Origin: DATBAT01 sp963824805 | GTDB taxonomy: Bacteria; Acidobacteriota; Terriglobia; Terriglobales; Acidobacteriaceae | Assembly: GCA_963824805.1 (NCBI GenBank) | Contig: CAWGQZ010000029.1 | Coordinates: 1-64,000, forward strand | Reading direction: 5' to 3' | Length of the DNA: 64,000 nt | Part shown: positions 8,152 to 18,484 of the stretch, piece after piece | How the letters are laid out: each line of letters starts with the position of its first letter | How positions within the stretch are numbered: the first letter of the stretch is position 1 | The notes under the pieces: model-generated | What the model saw: the letters and a program-made list of their open reading frames with translations, nothing else | Database searches by the model: none | What the model was told of the DNA's origin: nothing | Position numbers and translations under genes: made by a program

Positions 8152-10881
8152 TTAATTAATGTCGAACTGTTCCTGATGCAGTGCCGGATCGCTCTTCACA
8201 ATCATCGTGCGCTTGGTCATTTCTTCCATCTCGGCCAGCAGCTTTCCGTTGTTGCTCTTTAGCACCTTTGCTACCTCAGGATTTACCCGCAGCATCACGT
8301 CGACATGCTCCAGGTGCTTCGCGATCTTGCGCATCTCGAGGTAGATTTCGTTGCAGATCGTGGTCACTGATTTCACGAAGCCGGTGGATTCGCAATAGGG
8401 ACAGGGCGTGCCGATTGTGCGCTCCAGTGATTGCTTGACCCGCTTACGGGTAATGGCAACCAGCCCGAAGTCGTTGAACTGCAGGACCTTGGATGGGGCA
8501 CGGTCGCTGCGCAGGGCCTCTTCCAGCGCCTGCATCACTTTTTGACGGTTGCGGCGCTCGTCCATGTCGATGAAATCGATGATGATGATGCCGCCCAGAT
8601 CGCGCAAGCGGATCTGGCGGACGATTTCCTTGATGGCGTCCACGTTGGTCTTGACGATGGTGTCTTCGAGACGGGTGGTCTTGCCTACATATTTGCCCGT
8701 ATTAACATCGATCGCTACCAGCGCTTCCGTCTGATTGATCACGATATAGCCGCCGCTCTTCAGCCACACTTTCGACTTCAGCGCCTTGTTGATCTCCTCC
8801 GACAAGCCAAACTGCTCGTACAGCGGAATCTCTTTGGTGTAGAGCTTTACTCTCCGCACCAGTGCGGGCTGAAAGCGGTTGGCGAAGCGCAGAATGCGCT
8901 CGTACTCCTGTTCGTTGTCCACCCAGATGGCAGAGAAGTCGGATGTGACCTGGTCGCGCAAGACGCGTTCGACCACATTCAAATCGTGGTAGATCAAGGC
9001 CGGCGACTTGCCGTTTTCGGCGCGCGTCTTGATCTCTTCCCACAGGCCTTTGAGGAAGCGGATGTCAGCCCGAAGTTCCTCTTCATCGGCTCCCTGGGCC
9101 GCGGTCCGAACGATGAATCCGCCGTGACCGTTTTCGCGTTCGCTTTGGATAATCCGCTTCAGACGCTGGCGCTCTTCATCGGACGAAATCTTGCGCGAAA
9201 CGCCGGTGTGGTTCACCGTCGGCATGTAGACCAGAAAGCGGCCAGGAAGGGCGATGTGGCTGGTAATGCGCGCGCCCTTCTTGCCGATCGGCTCTTTCGC
9301 AATCTGGACCAGGATTTCCTGGCCTTCTTTCAAAAGATCGCTGATCTGAGGAACCTGCTGGTTATCACGACGCCCGAAACGGCGGCCGCCGCCACTGTTG
9401 CGACGTCCACGGAAATTACGGCCGCGCTCAAATCCCTGGCGCTGGGGACGTTGCGTGTATCCCGCAGTTGCAGCGGGAGCACGAACCTCGACCCGGGCGT
9501 CGACCGTTCCTCCTTCAATCCCTTCGGCCGCTACGAGCGCTTCGGCTTCCGCCTGGGCTTCCTCGAGTTCGGCTTCTTCTTCGGCTTCGTCGTCTACCTC
9601 TTCCGCTCCGGCAACGTCGGCGGCTTCGCCCGAAATGGGGTCTGAAGAAAACGGCACCACGGTTTCCACCGCAGGCTCTCCGGAAGCGGCAATTTCAGTC
9701 ACTGGCTCATGGAATCCATGATCTGCGTGAGTTTCTTCTTCTTCCATCTCCTCAAACGCAGCGTCTTCTTCCAGATCATCGACATAAGAGGAAAGGTCGG
9801 CTTCTTCCTCTTCGATTTCTTCCTCTTCCATGGTTCCGGTAACCACGTGCATCACCGGGAGAGCGAAATCGAGCTTGTGTTCCTTGGTTTCTTCCTGTGA
9901 TTCATCGACCTGCTCGTCCAACGTCTCTGATTCGGTCACTCCCTCCCCGAAGACGGCTGCAACGTTCATCTGGTGCAGCCTTTTCTGCTCCCGGTCCCAG
10001 GCAGATTCCTGTTCCGCTTGCGGCTGGTCCCTTTCTTCCGTGATAGTGGCGGATTGGTGCCCGTCTGCAAACAGCGGTTCGTCTTCCGGAAAGGTAGATG
10101 CCAACGGCGGAGCGGATGGCTCTGCCACTGCCCGGTGCAATTCGGTGCGAGGACTGGTTTCCGCGGACCGCGAAGACGTCATCCGCGAATACTTGGATAT
10201 CGACTCTCCGGGCAACACGATGGGTTGGTATCCGGGAGGCGGCGCGAAATCATCCCGCTGGGTTCTTTCCGGACGCTCGCTGCGATGAGGGCGCTCACCA
10301 CGCTCGAATCGCTCGCTGCGTTCGACCCTGGGAGCTTCCCGTGGAGCTTCGGGAACGGGTGCTTCCGCTTCGGGCCGGGCAAACTTCGATTCCGGCATGC
10401 GTTCGCCACGACGGCCTCTGCGGCGTCGGCGACCACCACGGAACCCTCCGCGTCCCTCGCGCTCGCCACGGTCGCCTTCGGCGCGAAGCTGGGACTCGCC
10501 CTCACCCTGAAGCTGTGAATGTCCATCCCCCTGTGCAGCCTCTTCCCCGAGGTCTGCGGGCGCAGTTTGGCCTTCTGCCGGACGAGACTGCAGTCTTGGT
10601 TCCTGCTGCTGAGGACGGCTGGTAGGCACCTCGTCCAGGTCTTCGCTGTCTTCCAACTCCATAAAGTCGGAGACGTAGAGGAAGGCGTCGCGCTCCAGCC
10701 CGATGTCCACAAACGCGGACTGCATTCCTGGAAGCACGCGGGTGACACGGCCTTTGTATATGGACCCTGCGAGGGTGTATTCGTTTTCGAGTTCGAGGTA
10801 AATCTCGGCCAGCTGATCATCTTCCACCAACCCCACTTTGGTCTCGTGGGGCGTGGCGGTTACAAACAATTCTCTATTCAT
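8152..10881 (-). CDS. rne: ribonuclease E/G with a giant insertion inside the S1 domain
   Basis: Endoribonuclease of mRNA decay and rRNA processing. The first half of the S1 domain (residues about 38-72: GSIYKGRVTRVLPGMQSAFVDIG in part) is separated from its second half (residue 513 on: ISDLLKEGQEILVQIAKEPIG) by about 435 residues, where E. coli RNase E has a loop of roughly 15. The insert is low complexity: Gln/Pro/Arg/Glu-rich, then very acidic (EEEEIEEEEADLS), then Gly/Arg-rich (GRRNSGGGRRFGRR). The catalytic core is intact: AIDVNTGKYVG (Asp725), IIIIDFIDM (Asp769) and the zinc-link CPYC (827, 830). The ATG has CCGGAG upstream. No C-terminal scaffold is present; the insert may take its place (inference). 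Confidence 0.9.
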   Translation of the reverse strand: MNRELFVTATPHETKVGLVEDDQLAEIYLELENEYTLAGSIYKGRVTRVLPGMQSAFVDIGLERDAFLYVSDFMELEDSEDLDEVPTSRPQQQEPRLQSRPAEGQTAPADLGEEAAQGDGHSQLQGEGESQLRAEGDRGEREGRGGFRGGRRRRRGRRGERMPESKFARPEAEAPVPEAPREAPRVERSERFERGERPHRSERPERTQRDDFAPPPGYQPIVLPGESISKYSRMTSSRSAETSPRTELHRAVAEPSAPPLASTFPEDEPLFADGHQSATITEERDQPQAEQESAWDREQKRLHQMNVAAVFGEGVTESETLDEQVDESQEETKEHKLDFALPVMHVVTGTMEEEEIEEEEADLSSYVDDLEEDAAFEEMEEEETHADHGFHEPVTEIAASGEPAVETVVPFSSDPISGEAADVAGAEEVDDEAEEEAELEEAQAEAEALVAAEGIEGGTVDARVEVRAPAATAGYTQRPQRQGFERGRNFRGRRNSGGGRRFGRRDNQQVPQISDLLKEGQEILVQIAKEPIGKKGARITSHIALPGRFLVYMPTVNHTGVSRKISSDEERQRLKRIIQSERENGHGGFIVRTAAQGADEEELRADIRFLKGLWEEIKTRAENGKSPALIYHDLNVVERVLRDQVTSDFSAIWVDNEQEYERILRFANRFQPALVRRVKLYTKEIPLYEQFGLSEEINKALKSKVWLKSGGYIVINQTEALVAIDVNTGKYVGKTTRLEDTIVKTNVDAIKEIVRQIRLRDLGGIIIIDFIDMDERRNRQKVMQALEEALRSDRAPSKVLQFNDFGLVAITRKRVKQSLERTIGTPCPYCESTGFVKSVTTICNEIYLEMRKIAKHLEHVDVMLRVNPEVAKVLKSNNGKLLAEMEEMTKRTMIVKSDPALHQEQFDIN

Positions 10882-11283
10882 GCAAACTCCGGTTTATTGG
10901 CCGCGAGACGGCCAATGGATCACCGGCACAAAGGGAGGAAAGACAAAGGGAGGACTCAGCGTTGCGACGTTTGTGGAGAAGCCCGTCCCGGACATAGGAC
11001 GGCTGGGGCCGGGGAGGTTTCTCCTGACCGAATCCGCTGCACAAGCTTGGGAATCTTTCGCACTGATCGCATTGCGCTTGCCGGGGTTTGTGACCGCTCT
11101 CTCTCGTGAGGGGGCCGTTACCTGCCCGGATCGGGCGCCTTTGCTTAATCCTGCCCGGCCTATCACTTCCAATCCAGCCGGTTCAATGCCCTCTTTACGC
11201 GAGGGCGAACGTTATCTGATCTTGTATTTCCTAAAACCACGCAATGGCTGGCGCAGTGACTTCGACTTTGCCCTTTCTTCGTC
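10882..11283 (-). promoter_or_regulatory. 402-bp leader region upstream of rne, with start-proximal hairpin at 10896-10916
   Basis: No gene could be supported here; open frames on both strands have no recognisable protein text. A perfect inverted repeat, ATTGGCCG (10896-10903) and CGGCCAAT (10909-10916), with a 5-base loop lies directly upstream of the rne ribosome site (10886-10892 on the minus strand). In gammaproteobacteria the rne 5' leader folds and lets RNase E control its own mRNA; a similar role here is inference. Confidence 0.4.
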
Positions 11284-12369
11284 TTAGTTCACAAAGCGGC
11301 GCATGCGAACGTTCATCACAATTCCCAGCGCCAAGAACATGAACAGGACTGAAGACCCGCCATAACTCATGAGCGGCAAAGGTATTCCGGTGACCGGCAT
11401 AAAGCCAACCACCATGCCAACGTTGACCATGATGTGGAAGCTAAGCACCGCCACCACACCCATCACTATGAACACGCCAGCGCGGTCGGGCGCCGTTTGC
11501 GCATTCTGCGTCAAACGCATTAGCACTATAAAGTATAGCAGCAGTAGAGCTAACGCGCCGACAAATCCGTGCTCCTCGGAAAAAGCGGCAAAAATGAAGT
11601 CGGTTTGGGGGATAGGAAGAAACGCCAAATGGGTCTGAGACCCGGCCGCGCTTCCCCACAAGCCTCCCGATCCTACGGCAATCAGGGATTGATTGACCTG
11701 ATACCCCGAACCCTGGCTATCGGACTCCGGATCGCTGAAGCTGGTTAGCCTTTCGCGCTGGTAGGGCTTCAGGTGGTGCCACGCCAGAGGCAACATCATC
11801 ACGCCCAGCAAGATCACGATCAGCGCCTGCCGTAGCCGCAATCCTCCTAAAAACAGGCCCATGATTGCGATTGGCAGGTAGGTGAGCGCCGTTCCCAGGT
11901 CGGGCTGTACCAGAACCATCAACATGGGGATACCCACGATTGCCCCTGCCTTGATGAAGTCCGGCCAGGTGAGCTCACGCTGGCTCAAATCGGTGAAGTA
12001 TTTGGCCACGGCAATGATCAGGATCAGCTTGACCCACTCGGAGGGCTGAAAGTGGGCGCCCCCGGGCATCTTGATCCAACGGCGGGCCCCCAGATACTTC
12101 TGCCCAAACACCAGCACCATCATTAGCGAGGCCAGCGAAGCGATATAAAGCCAGTGGATTTTGTCGAGCAGCGCCTGATAGCTGAGGTAGCTGATGGCGA
12201 ACATCATGATCATGCCCGCCCCGATCCAGTACATCTGCTTGATGTGGGCGCCGGCAAACTTGGTGTGCGCGGTGGCACTGCGAATTTCGAGCACGCCCAA
12301 TCCGCAGATGATGAGTACAAATAACAACAGCCACCAGTCGAAATCACGAAATGAGACGTAGCGCGACAT
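11284..12369 (-). CDS. rodA: rod-shape peptidoglycan glycosyltransferase RodA
   Basis: SEDS-family polymerase that works with PBP2 to make lateral cell wall. I start at MSRYVSFRDFDWW (12369), 50 codons inside the open frame, because family similarity begins there; 361 aa. About ten membrane segments are visible. Family motifs: GARRWIKMPG, FQPSEWVKL, LVQPDLGTAL, GGLWGSAAGSQTHLAFLPIP, TDFIFAAFSEEHGFVG (which carries the conserved Asp/Glu loop) and GIPLPLMSYGGSS. It lies 13 bases after the mrdA stop, so both are likely co-transcribed. Confidence 0.92.
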   Translation of the reverse strand: MSRYVSFRDFDWWLLLFVLIICGLGVLEIRSATAHTKFAGAHIKQMYWIGAGMIMMFAISYLSYQALLDKIHWLYIASLASLMMVLVFGQKYLGARRWIKMPGGAHFQPSEWVKLILIIAVAKYFTDLSQRELTWPDFIKAGAIVGIPMLMVLVQPDLGTALTYLPIAIMGLFLGGLRLRQALIVILLGVMMLPLAWHHLKPYQRERLTSFSDPESDSQGSGYQVNQSLIAVGSGGLWGSAAGSQTHLAFLPIPQTDFIFAAFSEEHGFVGALALLLLYFIVLMRLTQNAQTAPDRAGVFIVMGVVAVLSFHIMVNVGMVVGFMPVTGIPLPLMSYGGSSVLFMFLALGIVMNVRMRRFVN

Positions 12370-12382
12370 AGTTATGAACGGA

Positions 12383-14354
12383 TCAGTGTGTAAGCCCTGG
12401 GGCTGCGACCGCCAGGGGCAGCCGCTTCTTGGGTATGTCCACGTTAAAGTGAGCTGCCTGGAAATTGTCGGAATGGCCGTCCGGGCTGGTTGTGCTCCAA
12501 ACCGCGCCCATTTCAACATTCTTCTGGGGTTTCTGCGCTACTTTCACCGGCTGGCGGCGCTGTTTGTCGACGTAGGCTTTCACCACCTGGGCCGCGAGCC
12601 GGGCGGCGAACTGGCCGTGCTCTCCGCCCTCGAACAGAACGCCTACAACCAGCTCAGGGTTTCTGCGGGGCGTAACTCCGACGAACCAGGCGTTGTCTTT
12701 GTAGTCCTGCTTGCCGTTGGCTAGCTTTGCCTTCAGGGTGTTGCTGATGGTCTGGGCGCTGCCCGTTTTGCCGGCGAAGTCGATCCCTTGCAGGTGGGCG
12801 CTGTTAGCCGTCCCCAGCGGACCAGGAACTTCCGCCATGGCGTCGGTAATGACCTCCCAGTTCTTGGGATCGATCGGAATACTCACCCGGCCGGGTTCGG
12901 TGAAGCCGGAACCAGGTTATGGGGCAAATCGTTGGGGAAAGTCAGGTGTGGGCGCCCCATCAAGCCACCGCTGGTAATGGCGCTGATAGCGCGCGTCATC
13001 TGCATCGGCGTAGCCACCACTGCGCCTTGGCCGATTCCGACCGACATATTTTCGCCGGCATACCACTTCTGCCGGTAATAGCGGATCTTCCACTCCTCGG
13101 AAGGCATAAGCCGCTGGCTTCCTGCGGCAGATCGATGCCGGTCTTCTGGCCCAGCCCGAATTCCGTGGCGTATTTGGCCATGCGGCTGATTCCCAGGCGG
13201 TCGGCCAGGGTGTAAAAGAAAACGTCACAGGACTGGTAAATCGCCTTGGTGACATCGACTGCGCCATGCCCGTGGTGCTGCACCGCGATCCAGCATTTGA
13301 AATAGCGCCCGTAAAAAGACGCGCCCCCGGGACAGTTCACGTGCAGGTTCTGGGCAATGCCTTCCTGCATTCCCGCAGTGGCCATGATGATCTTGAAAGT
13401 CGATCCGGGCGCGAGCTGGGCCTGTATGGCCTTATTCATCAGCGGGTGTTCGTCATCGTTGACCAGCTTGCTCCACTGGTCGCGACTGATTTTGACGGCG
13501 AAGTCATTGGGATCAAACGTCGGGCGGCTCACCATTGCCAGAATTTCACCGCTGCGCGGGTCCATGGCGACGATAGCGCCATTCTTATCGCCAAGTGCCT
13601 CTTCTGCGGCGATCTGCAGGTCGATATCAATCGTGAGCTTAAGATCTTTCCCGGCCTCCGCGTCCTTTTCCCCCAACAACCCCATTTCGCGGCCGTGGCT
13701 ATTGACGACTACCTGGCGTGATCCGTTCTTGCCCATCAGCATCTGGTTGTATTCCAGCTCGATGCCCGACTTTCCGACCACGTCGCCCGAGTTGTAGAGC
13801 TCCCAGCGCGGAGAGTTGAGCATCTCTTCGCTGACCTCGCCCACGTACCCGATCACATGCGCCATAAAGCCCTTGCGCGGATAAAGCCGGCGGTGGGCCA
13901 TGATGGTGTCGAGTTCCGGCAACTCGTTGCGGTGGGCCTCGATGAAGGCCAGATCGTCTTGCGTGATGTCGTCTTTGAGAAAGATCGGCTGATACTGCGG
14001 CATGGTCGCGAATCGGCGAATGCGGTCTTTAATGTCCTTCGCATCCATGTGCAATCCATCGGCGATGATGTCGGCGTCATCGTTGAGATTGCGGGTCGAA
14101 TCGCGCATCAGCAGCGCGCTGAAGGAGGAGTAGTTATCGACAATAACCCTGCCTTCCCGGTCGAGGATCTTGCCCCGCGGTGCGAGGATCGGGACATCGC
14201 GTACCCGGTTCTTCTCCGCCAGCGTGGCGTAGAGATCGTTCCGCGAGACCTGCAAGCGCCAGAGACCGTAAGTCAACACCAGAAAAATGGCGAGGATGAT
14301 GTATTGCGCCGCCGTAAGGCGCATAGGCGAGACTTTTTCATCGCGGCCAAACAT
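12383..14354 (-). CDS. mrdA: penicillin-binding protein 2 (MrdA), interrupted by two frameshifts
   Basis: Class B transpeptidase of the elongation machinery. One N-terminal membrane helix (about residues 13-30), the PBP dimerisation region (RDVPILAPRGKILDREG), then the transpeptidase domain with the Ser-x-x-Lys motif in APGSTFKI, YQSCDVFFYTLAD (SxN-like) and FAGKTGSAQ. The frame breaks at 13104-13112 (one base missing, restoring ASGLMPSEEWKIR) and at 12905-12912 (one missing, restoring GFTEPGRVSIPIDP). The span plus two bases is 658 codons (657 aa), normal for PBP2. As the gene is normally essential, sequence errors are likelier than decay. Confidence 0.85.
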
Positions 14355-14715
14355 CGAAGAGGTCAGACCTTAGACAATCCACTACGCCGGATGGATAGCG
14401 CGGCATTCAGTTGATTGAGGTTAACTCCATTGTAAACGTTGGGGCGGCCTGTGGTGTTGTCGTGGGCGGTGACGGAGGGCCATAGACGTTGGGGGAGGAT
14501 GTGGCGCAGCCACCCTTGTCCACGAGGCAGGGGGAACGTGTTTCCGGAATTCTGGCTCTGCCTTCGGGAAAATGCGAGGTCGGCAGCGGCGACTCGGGGA
14601 CAGGCGGATTTCTTCCTTAACTCGGCGACAACCACCCCGTCCCCCGATGTGCGCTGCCATTCGAACTTACGGAGTAATTGTTGAGGGGCGCACTAGCGAT
14701 ACGCCAGCGACGTAG
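14355..14715. other. intergenic region upstream of mrdA, nothing recognised
   Basis: No supportable gene. The usual neighbours mreC and mreD are absent. Open frames here have no protein-like pattern or ribosome site. A promoter for mrdA would be expected in the part nearest 14354 but no good -35/-10 pair was found. Confidence 0.4.
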
Positions 14716-15120
14716 CTAAATGTGGTGAACGTGCTGCAAATGTTGCAACACGCGTAAAGCGTTCTTCAGTTCGGAAACGAGAACGTCGGGTCGCTCATTC
14801 TCAAGTTGTACGCATCGAAGTCGTATCCCTTCCAGTCTTGGGTCCGCTATGGGTAGGGATGTGAACTCTTCCCACTCATGCGGCTGCCCTGTCCCATCCA
14901 TATGATTTATGAGGAAGACTTCAACTTCGAGAGCAGTCCTTCTAACCGGTGAGTCGGACATTTCAACAAGATTTTCTCCGCTGGCGACCTTGATGTAAAG
15001 GGTTGACCCCGTCTTAAAGTTCTCTTGCGCCAGGTTGGATTTCCGCAGTGGTGGGTTGAAGCAAACCGGGGCGGTGAAAAACCGAAGTGACTGCGGTTTC
15101 TGATGCACGAGTTGCGACAC
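14716..15120 (-). CDS. hypothetical protein
   Basis: Not recognised. The frame is up to 134 codons from a GTG. The stretch from TLYIKVASGENLVEMS to LENERPDVLVSELKNALRVL looks like folded protein (mixed strands and an amphipathic C-terminal helix), while the first 30 residues do not, so the true start may be internal or the N-terminus may be damaged. It follows phoU in the same direction after a hairpin. It ends in a His-rich tail (HLQHVHHI). Confidence 0.35.
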   Translation of the reverse strand: MSQLVHQKPQSLRFFTAPVCFNPPLRKSNLAQENFKTGSTLYIKVASGENLVEMSDSPVRRTALEVEVFLINHMDGTGQPHEWEEFTSLPIADPRLEGIRLRCVQLENERPDVLVSELKNALRVLQHLQHVHHI

Positions 15121-15139
15121 GCGGACAAGAGTGTCCGCG
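15120..15139. terminator. CAAGAGTG-loop hairpin after phoU
   Basis: CGCGGACA and TGTCCGCG pair perfectly (8 bp) around AGAG, five bases beyond the phoU stop. Loop and neck read CAAGAGTG, the same as a second hairpin at 51139-51160 on the other strand. There is no T-run, so it is only terminator-like. Confidence 0.45.
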
Positions 15140-15144
15140 CCGCA

Positions 15145-15885
15145 TTAACCTTGGGGCGTCAGGTGCTTTTCGTCCCTGTGGCGGAGCCAGTCCAGGAACA
15201 TCTGCTCGATCGGTTTGTCGTAGGTCATCAGGACGTGGCGAACGGTGTGTCCGCTGACGAAATGGCAGACTTCTTCGGCGAGATTTTTGGTGTGGTCGCC
15301 GGCCCTCTCCATCGATTGAGTCATAAAGATGACCTGCAGGCTGGCCTGGTGCTGCACCCGCTCGGGATTTTCAATGTGCCGCATGAAAATCAGATTTCTC
15401 AAGCGGTCCATTTCGGCGTCGGCGCGCAAGACGTCGACGGCTTTGCGCACATCGCGGGTGGAGAATGCCGAGCCCACGTCGGTCAGCATCTTTTCCAGAA
15501 CTGTGGCCATGTGAGTAAGGTCGCGGGTGTCCTGAGTATCGAGCCGCGGGCCGGCTGATTGGGCACTACTGCCGAAACTGAGCAGTAGATCTCCGATGCG
15601 CTCCAGCCCGATCATGAATTTCATGCAGGCCAGCAACTCGCGGGCTTCAGTCTCGCTGACCTGAGTGATCGCCCTGGTCACGCCTTCGTCGATTTCTCGG
15701 TCGAGAGCGTCGAGCTCCCGCTCGCGTTCGTGCAGGCTGTTGAGCAAGAGAGTGGATCCGGTCGCAATGCCTTCGGCGGCGGCTGAGGCGGCCTCCTTCG
15801 CCAGGCGGCAGGCTTCGACCGTGAGCTTTACCAGGTGGGTGTAGGCAGGCTCTACTTCGGATAACTTCATGCTGGCAGTGCTCAT
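15145..15885 (-). CDS. phoU: phosphate signalling regulator PhoU
   Basis: Helical regulator linking phosphate transport to PhoR. I start at MSTASMKLSEVEP (15885), preceded by AAGGGCGGA; the 42 upstream codons look non-coding. The 246-aa protein has two three-helix repeats with the metal-site pattern ERIGDLL (about residue 105) and ERAGDHTKNLAE (about residue 205), both typical. The pst transporter genes are not in the window. It follows phoB-phoR in the same direction. Confidence 0.85.
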   Translation of the reverse strand: MSTASMKLSEVEPAYTHLVKLTVEACRLAKEAASAAAEGIATGSTLLLNSLHERERELDALDREIDEGVTRAITQVSETEARELLACMKFMIGLERIGDLLLSFGSSAQSAGPRLDTQDTRDLTHMATVLEKMLTDVGSAFSTRDVRKAVDVLRADAEMDRLRNLIFMRHIENPERVQHQASLQVIFMTQSMERAGDHTKNLAEEVCHFVSGHTVRHVLMTYDKPIEQMFLDWLRHRDEKHLTPQG

Positions 15886-16003
15886 ATGTCCGCCCTTCCG
15901 CAGCTGCATTGCTGCAGTCAATCGTGCACGCCTGCTGACACGGATGTTCACCTTTCCAGCATAGGTTGTTTCCCGCCTTCCGATGATTAATAGCTGGTGA
16001 ATT

Positions 16004-17733
16004 TCACACACCTTGGGTCGTGGCGATCAGCACGGAGGTGGAGGGCAAAGTGAAGAAGAAGGTTGAGCCGCGTGACAACTCGCTCTCTGCGCGAATCGTG
16101 CCGCCGTGCGCCAGGACGATGTGCTTGGCAATTGCCAATCCCAAGCCGGTGCCACCGGACTCGCGGGAGCGAGCCTTGTCGACGCGGTAGAAGCGTTCAA
16201 ACAGCCGGGGCAAATGTTCGGACGGAATACCCGGTCCGAAATCGCGGACATAGAATTCGACTCCCTTGTCGCGGCAGCGCGCCCCTACCACGATGCGCCC
16301 CCCGGGCGCGCCGTATTTGACGGCATTGTCCATGAGATTGGCGAATATCTGGTGGATGGCCTCACGGTCAGCGCGGACCACTCCGGTTGCAGAATCTTCG
16401 ACCGTAAGTTCGATGTCGAGCGCGCGCTCGCGAAAGCTCTGCGCCGCCTCACGCAGCAACTCGGCAGGAGAGACTTCCTGGAGGTCGAAACGCTGTTCGC
16501 CTGATTCCACCCGCGCCAGGGTTAATAGATCTTCGGTAAGCCGCGACATGCGGACCGCGTTCTTGCGGATGATTTCCAGGAAATCGCGGGAGTGGCCATT
16601 TTCGTCGCTGTCGAGCAGGGTTTCGGTGTAGCCCTGGATGGAGGTCAGCGGCGTTCGCAGTTCGTGTGACACATTGGCAATGAAATCCCGCCGCGTCTTT
16701 TCCGCGCGTTCGGATTCGGTAAGGTCGCGCAATACTGCGACAACGGCTCCCCCCGGCATGGGTGCAGCGGTCACATCAAAGGCGCGACCCGGCAAAATTG
16801 AGGTCGCTCGCGAGATGGCGACCTTTCCGGTAGCCAGTGCCGCCCGTACCGCGCGCAGGAAGTCGGGATCGCGAACGGTCTCTTCGATATGCGCGTTCAC
16901 CCTCGTATGTTGGGGAACAAGTTGATCCATCGATTTGTTCGCCCACTGCACACGCTCATCTGCGCCGACAGCCACCACTGCATCCTGCATGCTGTTAAGC
17001 AGGCTTTCCAGCTGGCGCTGGCTGTTCTGCAGAGCTTCAAAACTTTCTTCCAACTTTCTGGCGGTTTTGTCGAGTGCCGTCGCGACCCTCCCGATTTCGT
17101 CGTTGGAAGTCTCAGAGATTCTTGCGGCAAGATTTCCCGAAGCAATCTGATTGGCAAAAGAGACGATGCGCCTTAGCCGGCTAGCCGTAACTTGCGCTGC
17201 TATTCCGGCGACGATCAAAGCCAGCAAGAAAGCCGTGGTAGAGGTGACCAGCAAGGTGTGCCGGATATGGGCAATCGCGTCCTCGACCTCGGACAACGGA
17301 TAGGCCATACGCACGGCGCCGCCAGGAATGGGGACTGCGATGTAGAGAAATGGAACGCCAACCGTATGACTGCGACGAGTGTCAGAACCTACGGTCCCCT
17401 TCAACGCGCTGACAAATTCAGGCCGGGTGGCGTGATTTTCCATGGTCGCCGGGTCGGCTTCGGAATCAGCCAATACCTTCCGGAATTGTCGATCACCGTG
17501 GCCCGCGCACCGGCGGATTGCGCCGCCTGATTTGTAATCTGCTGCACCGGGTGGTCATGGTTGTCCTGCACCCGGTTGGCGAACATGGCCGCCTTTTGGC
17601 GCAGGTTCTGCTCAATCTGTTGCCGAACGGAGGCTTCCCAGGCGCGGCGCACCTCGAAGTCGAGCGTCACCGTTGCCGCGGCAATCACCACGGCAAAGGC
17701 CACCAGTAGCTTGAAGAAAATGCGATTTCTCAC
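16004..17733 (-). CDS. phoR: phosphate-sensing histidine kinase PhoR, frameshifted
   Basis: Membrane sensor kinase. The first membrane helix is at the N-terminus (MRNRIFFKLLVAFAVVIAAATV), then a periplasmic region, a second helix (LLVTSTTAFLLALIVAGIAA), HAMP, PAS (SLLNSMQDAVVAVGADERV), HisKA with the phospho-His in FIANVSHELRTPLTS, and HATPase with NLMDNAVKYG, GPGIP and GGTGLGLAI. The N-terminal 100 residues are in another frame: adding one G at 17474-17480 joins NSGRVLADSEADP. The span plus one base is 577 codons (576 aa). It overlaps phoB's stop by an ATGA. Confidence 0.85.
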
Positions 17734-18422
17734 TTCGGGGCCTCGAAACGGTAACCCGCCCCTCGCACGGTCCTCAGGTAGCGGGGATTTTCCGGGTCAG
17801 GTTCAATCTTCTCGCGGATACGGCGCACATAGACGTCGACCGAGCGCGGGGTAACGTATGCCGTATCCCGCCAGACAGAATCAAGCAACTGGTCGCGGGT
17901 GAAGACTCGTCCGGCATGGCGGGCAAAATAGTCCAGGAGGCGGAATTCGGTGGCGGTCGTCGCCACAGTGGCGCCGCCTACGGTCAAAGTCATAGCGCTG
18001 GGGTCGATTTCAATCTCCCCGACCTTCAACGGTGTAGGCGACAGCGGCCGCTCAAAGCGGCGCAGGACTGCTTTCACCCTGGCCACCAGCTCTCGCGGGC
18101 TGAAGGGCTTTGCAATGTAGTCGTCGGCGCCGAGTTCGAGACCTAGAACCCGGTCAGCCTCGCTGCTTTTCGCGGTGAGAAAAATCACCGGGCTGGCTGC
18201 CAACGTCGCCGTCTGCCGGATCTGCCGGCACAACTCCAGGCCGTCTTTGCCGGGAACCATGATGTCCAGAATGAACAGCGCCGGGCGCTGGCGCTCGGAT
18301 TCGACAATGACTGTGTGTCCGCTGGGAAACACTTTCACCGCAAATCCTGATCCCTCGAGATGGTGGCGCACCAGGCGCGAAATATCGGGATCATCCTCCA
18401 CAACGTAAATGCTAGGTTTCAC
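17730..18422 (-). CDS. phoB: phosphate response regulator PhoB/PhoP
   Basis: OmpR-family regulator. Receiver domain with the acidic pair VVEDD, the phospho-acceptor Asp in FILDIMVPG, the switch Thr in FLTAKS, and Lys in YIAKPFSPREL; then a winged-helix DNA-binding domain (TATEFRLLDYFARHAGRVF, VDVYVRRIREKIEP, VRGAGYRF). I use the GTG giving VKPSIYVVEDD; a TTG nine codons upstream is the alternative. A candidate Pho box lies 62 bases upstream, suggesting self-activation when phosphate is low. Confidence 0.88.
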   Translation of the reverse strand: MKPSIYVVEDDPDISRLVRHHLEGSGFAVKVFPSGHTVIVESERQRPALFILDIMVPGKDGLELCRQIRQTATLAASPVIFLTAKSSEADRVLGLELGADDYIAKPFSPRELVARVKAVLRRFERPLSPTPLKVGEIEIDPSAMTLTVGGATVATTATEFRLLDYFARHAGRVFTRDQLLDSVWRDTAYVTPRSVDVYVRRIREKIEPDPENPRYLRTVRGAGYRFEAPK

Positions 18423-18484
18423 GGGAGTATTGTAGCGACCGAAAGACAAACTAGATAGATTCAGACGATGTGCGCGGGCAGGAT

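Noticed and set aside
10838..11287. Plus-strand open frame of 149 codons overlapping the rne start
   Set aside because: It runs antisense into rne and rodA ends, has no recognisable motifs or ribosome site; more likely the rne leader read backwards.
14363..14635. Minus-strand open frame of 90 codons upstream of mrdA, where mreD might be expected
   Set aside because: No membrane segments or MreD-like text; reads as random sequence.
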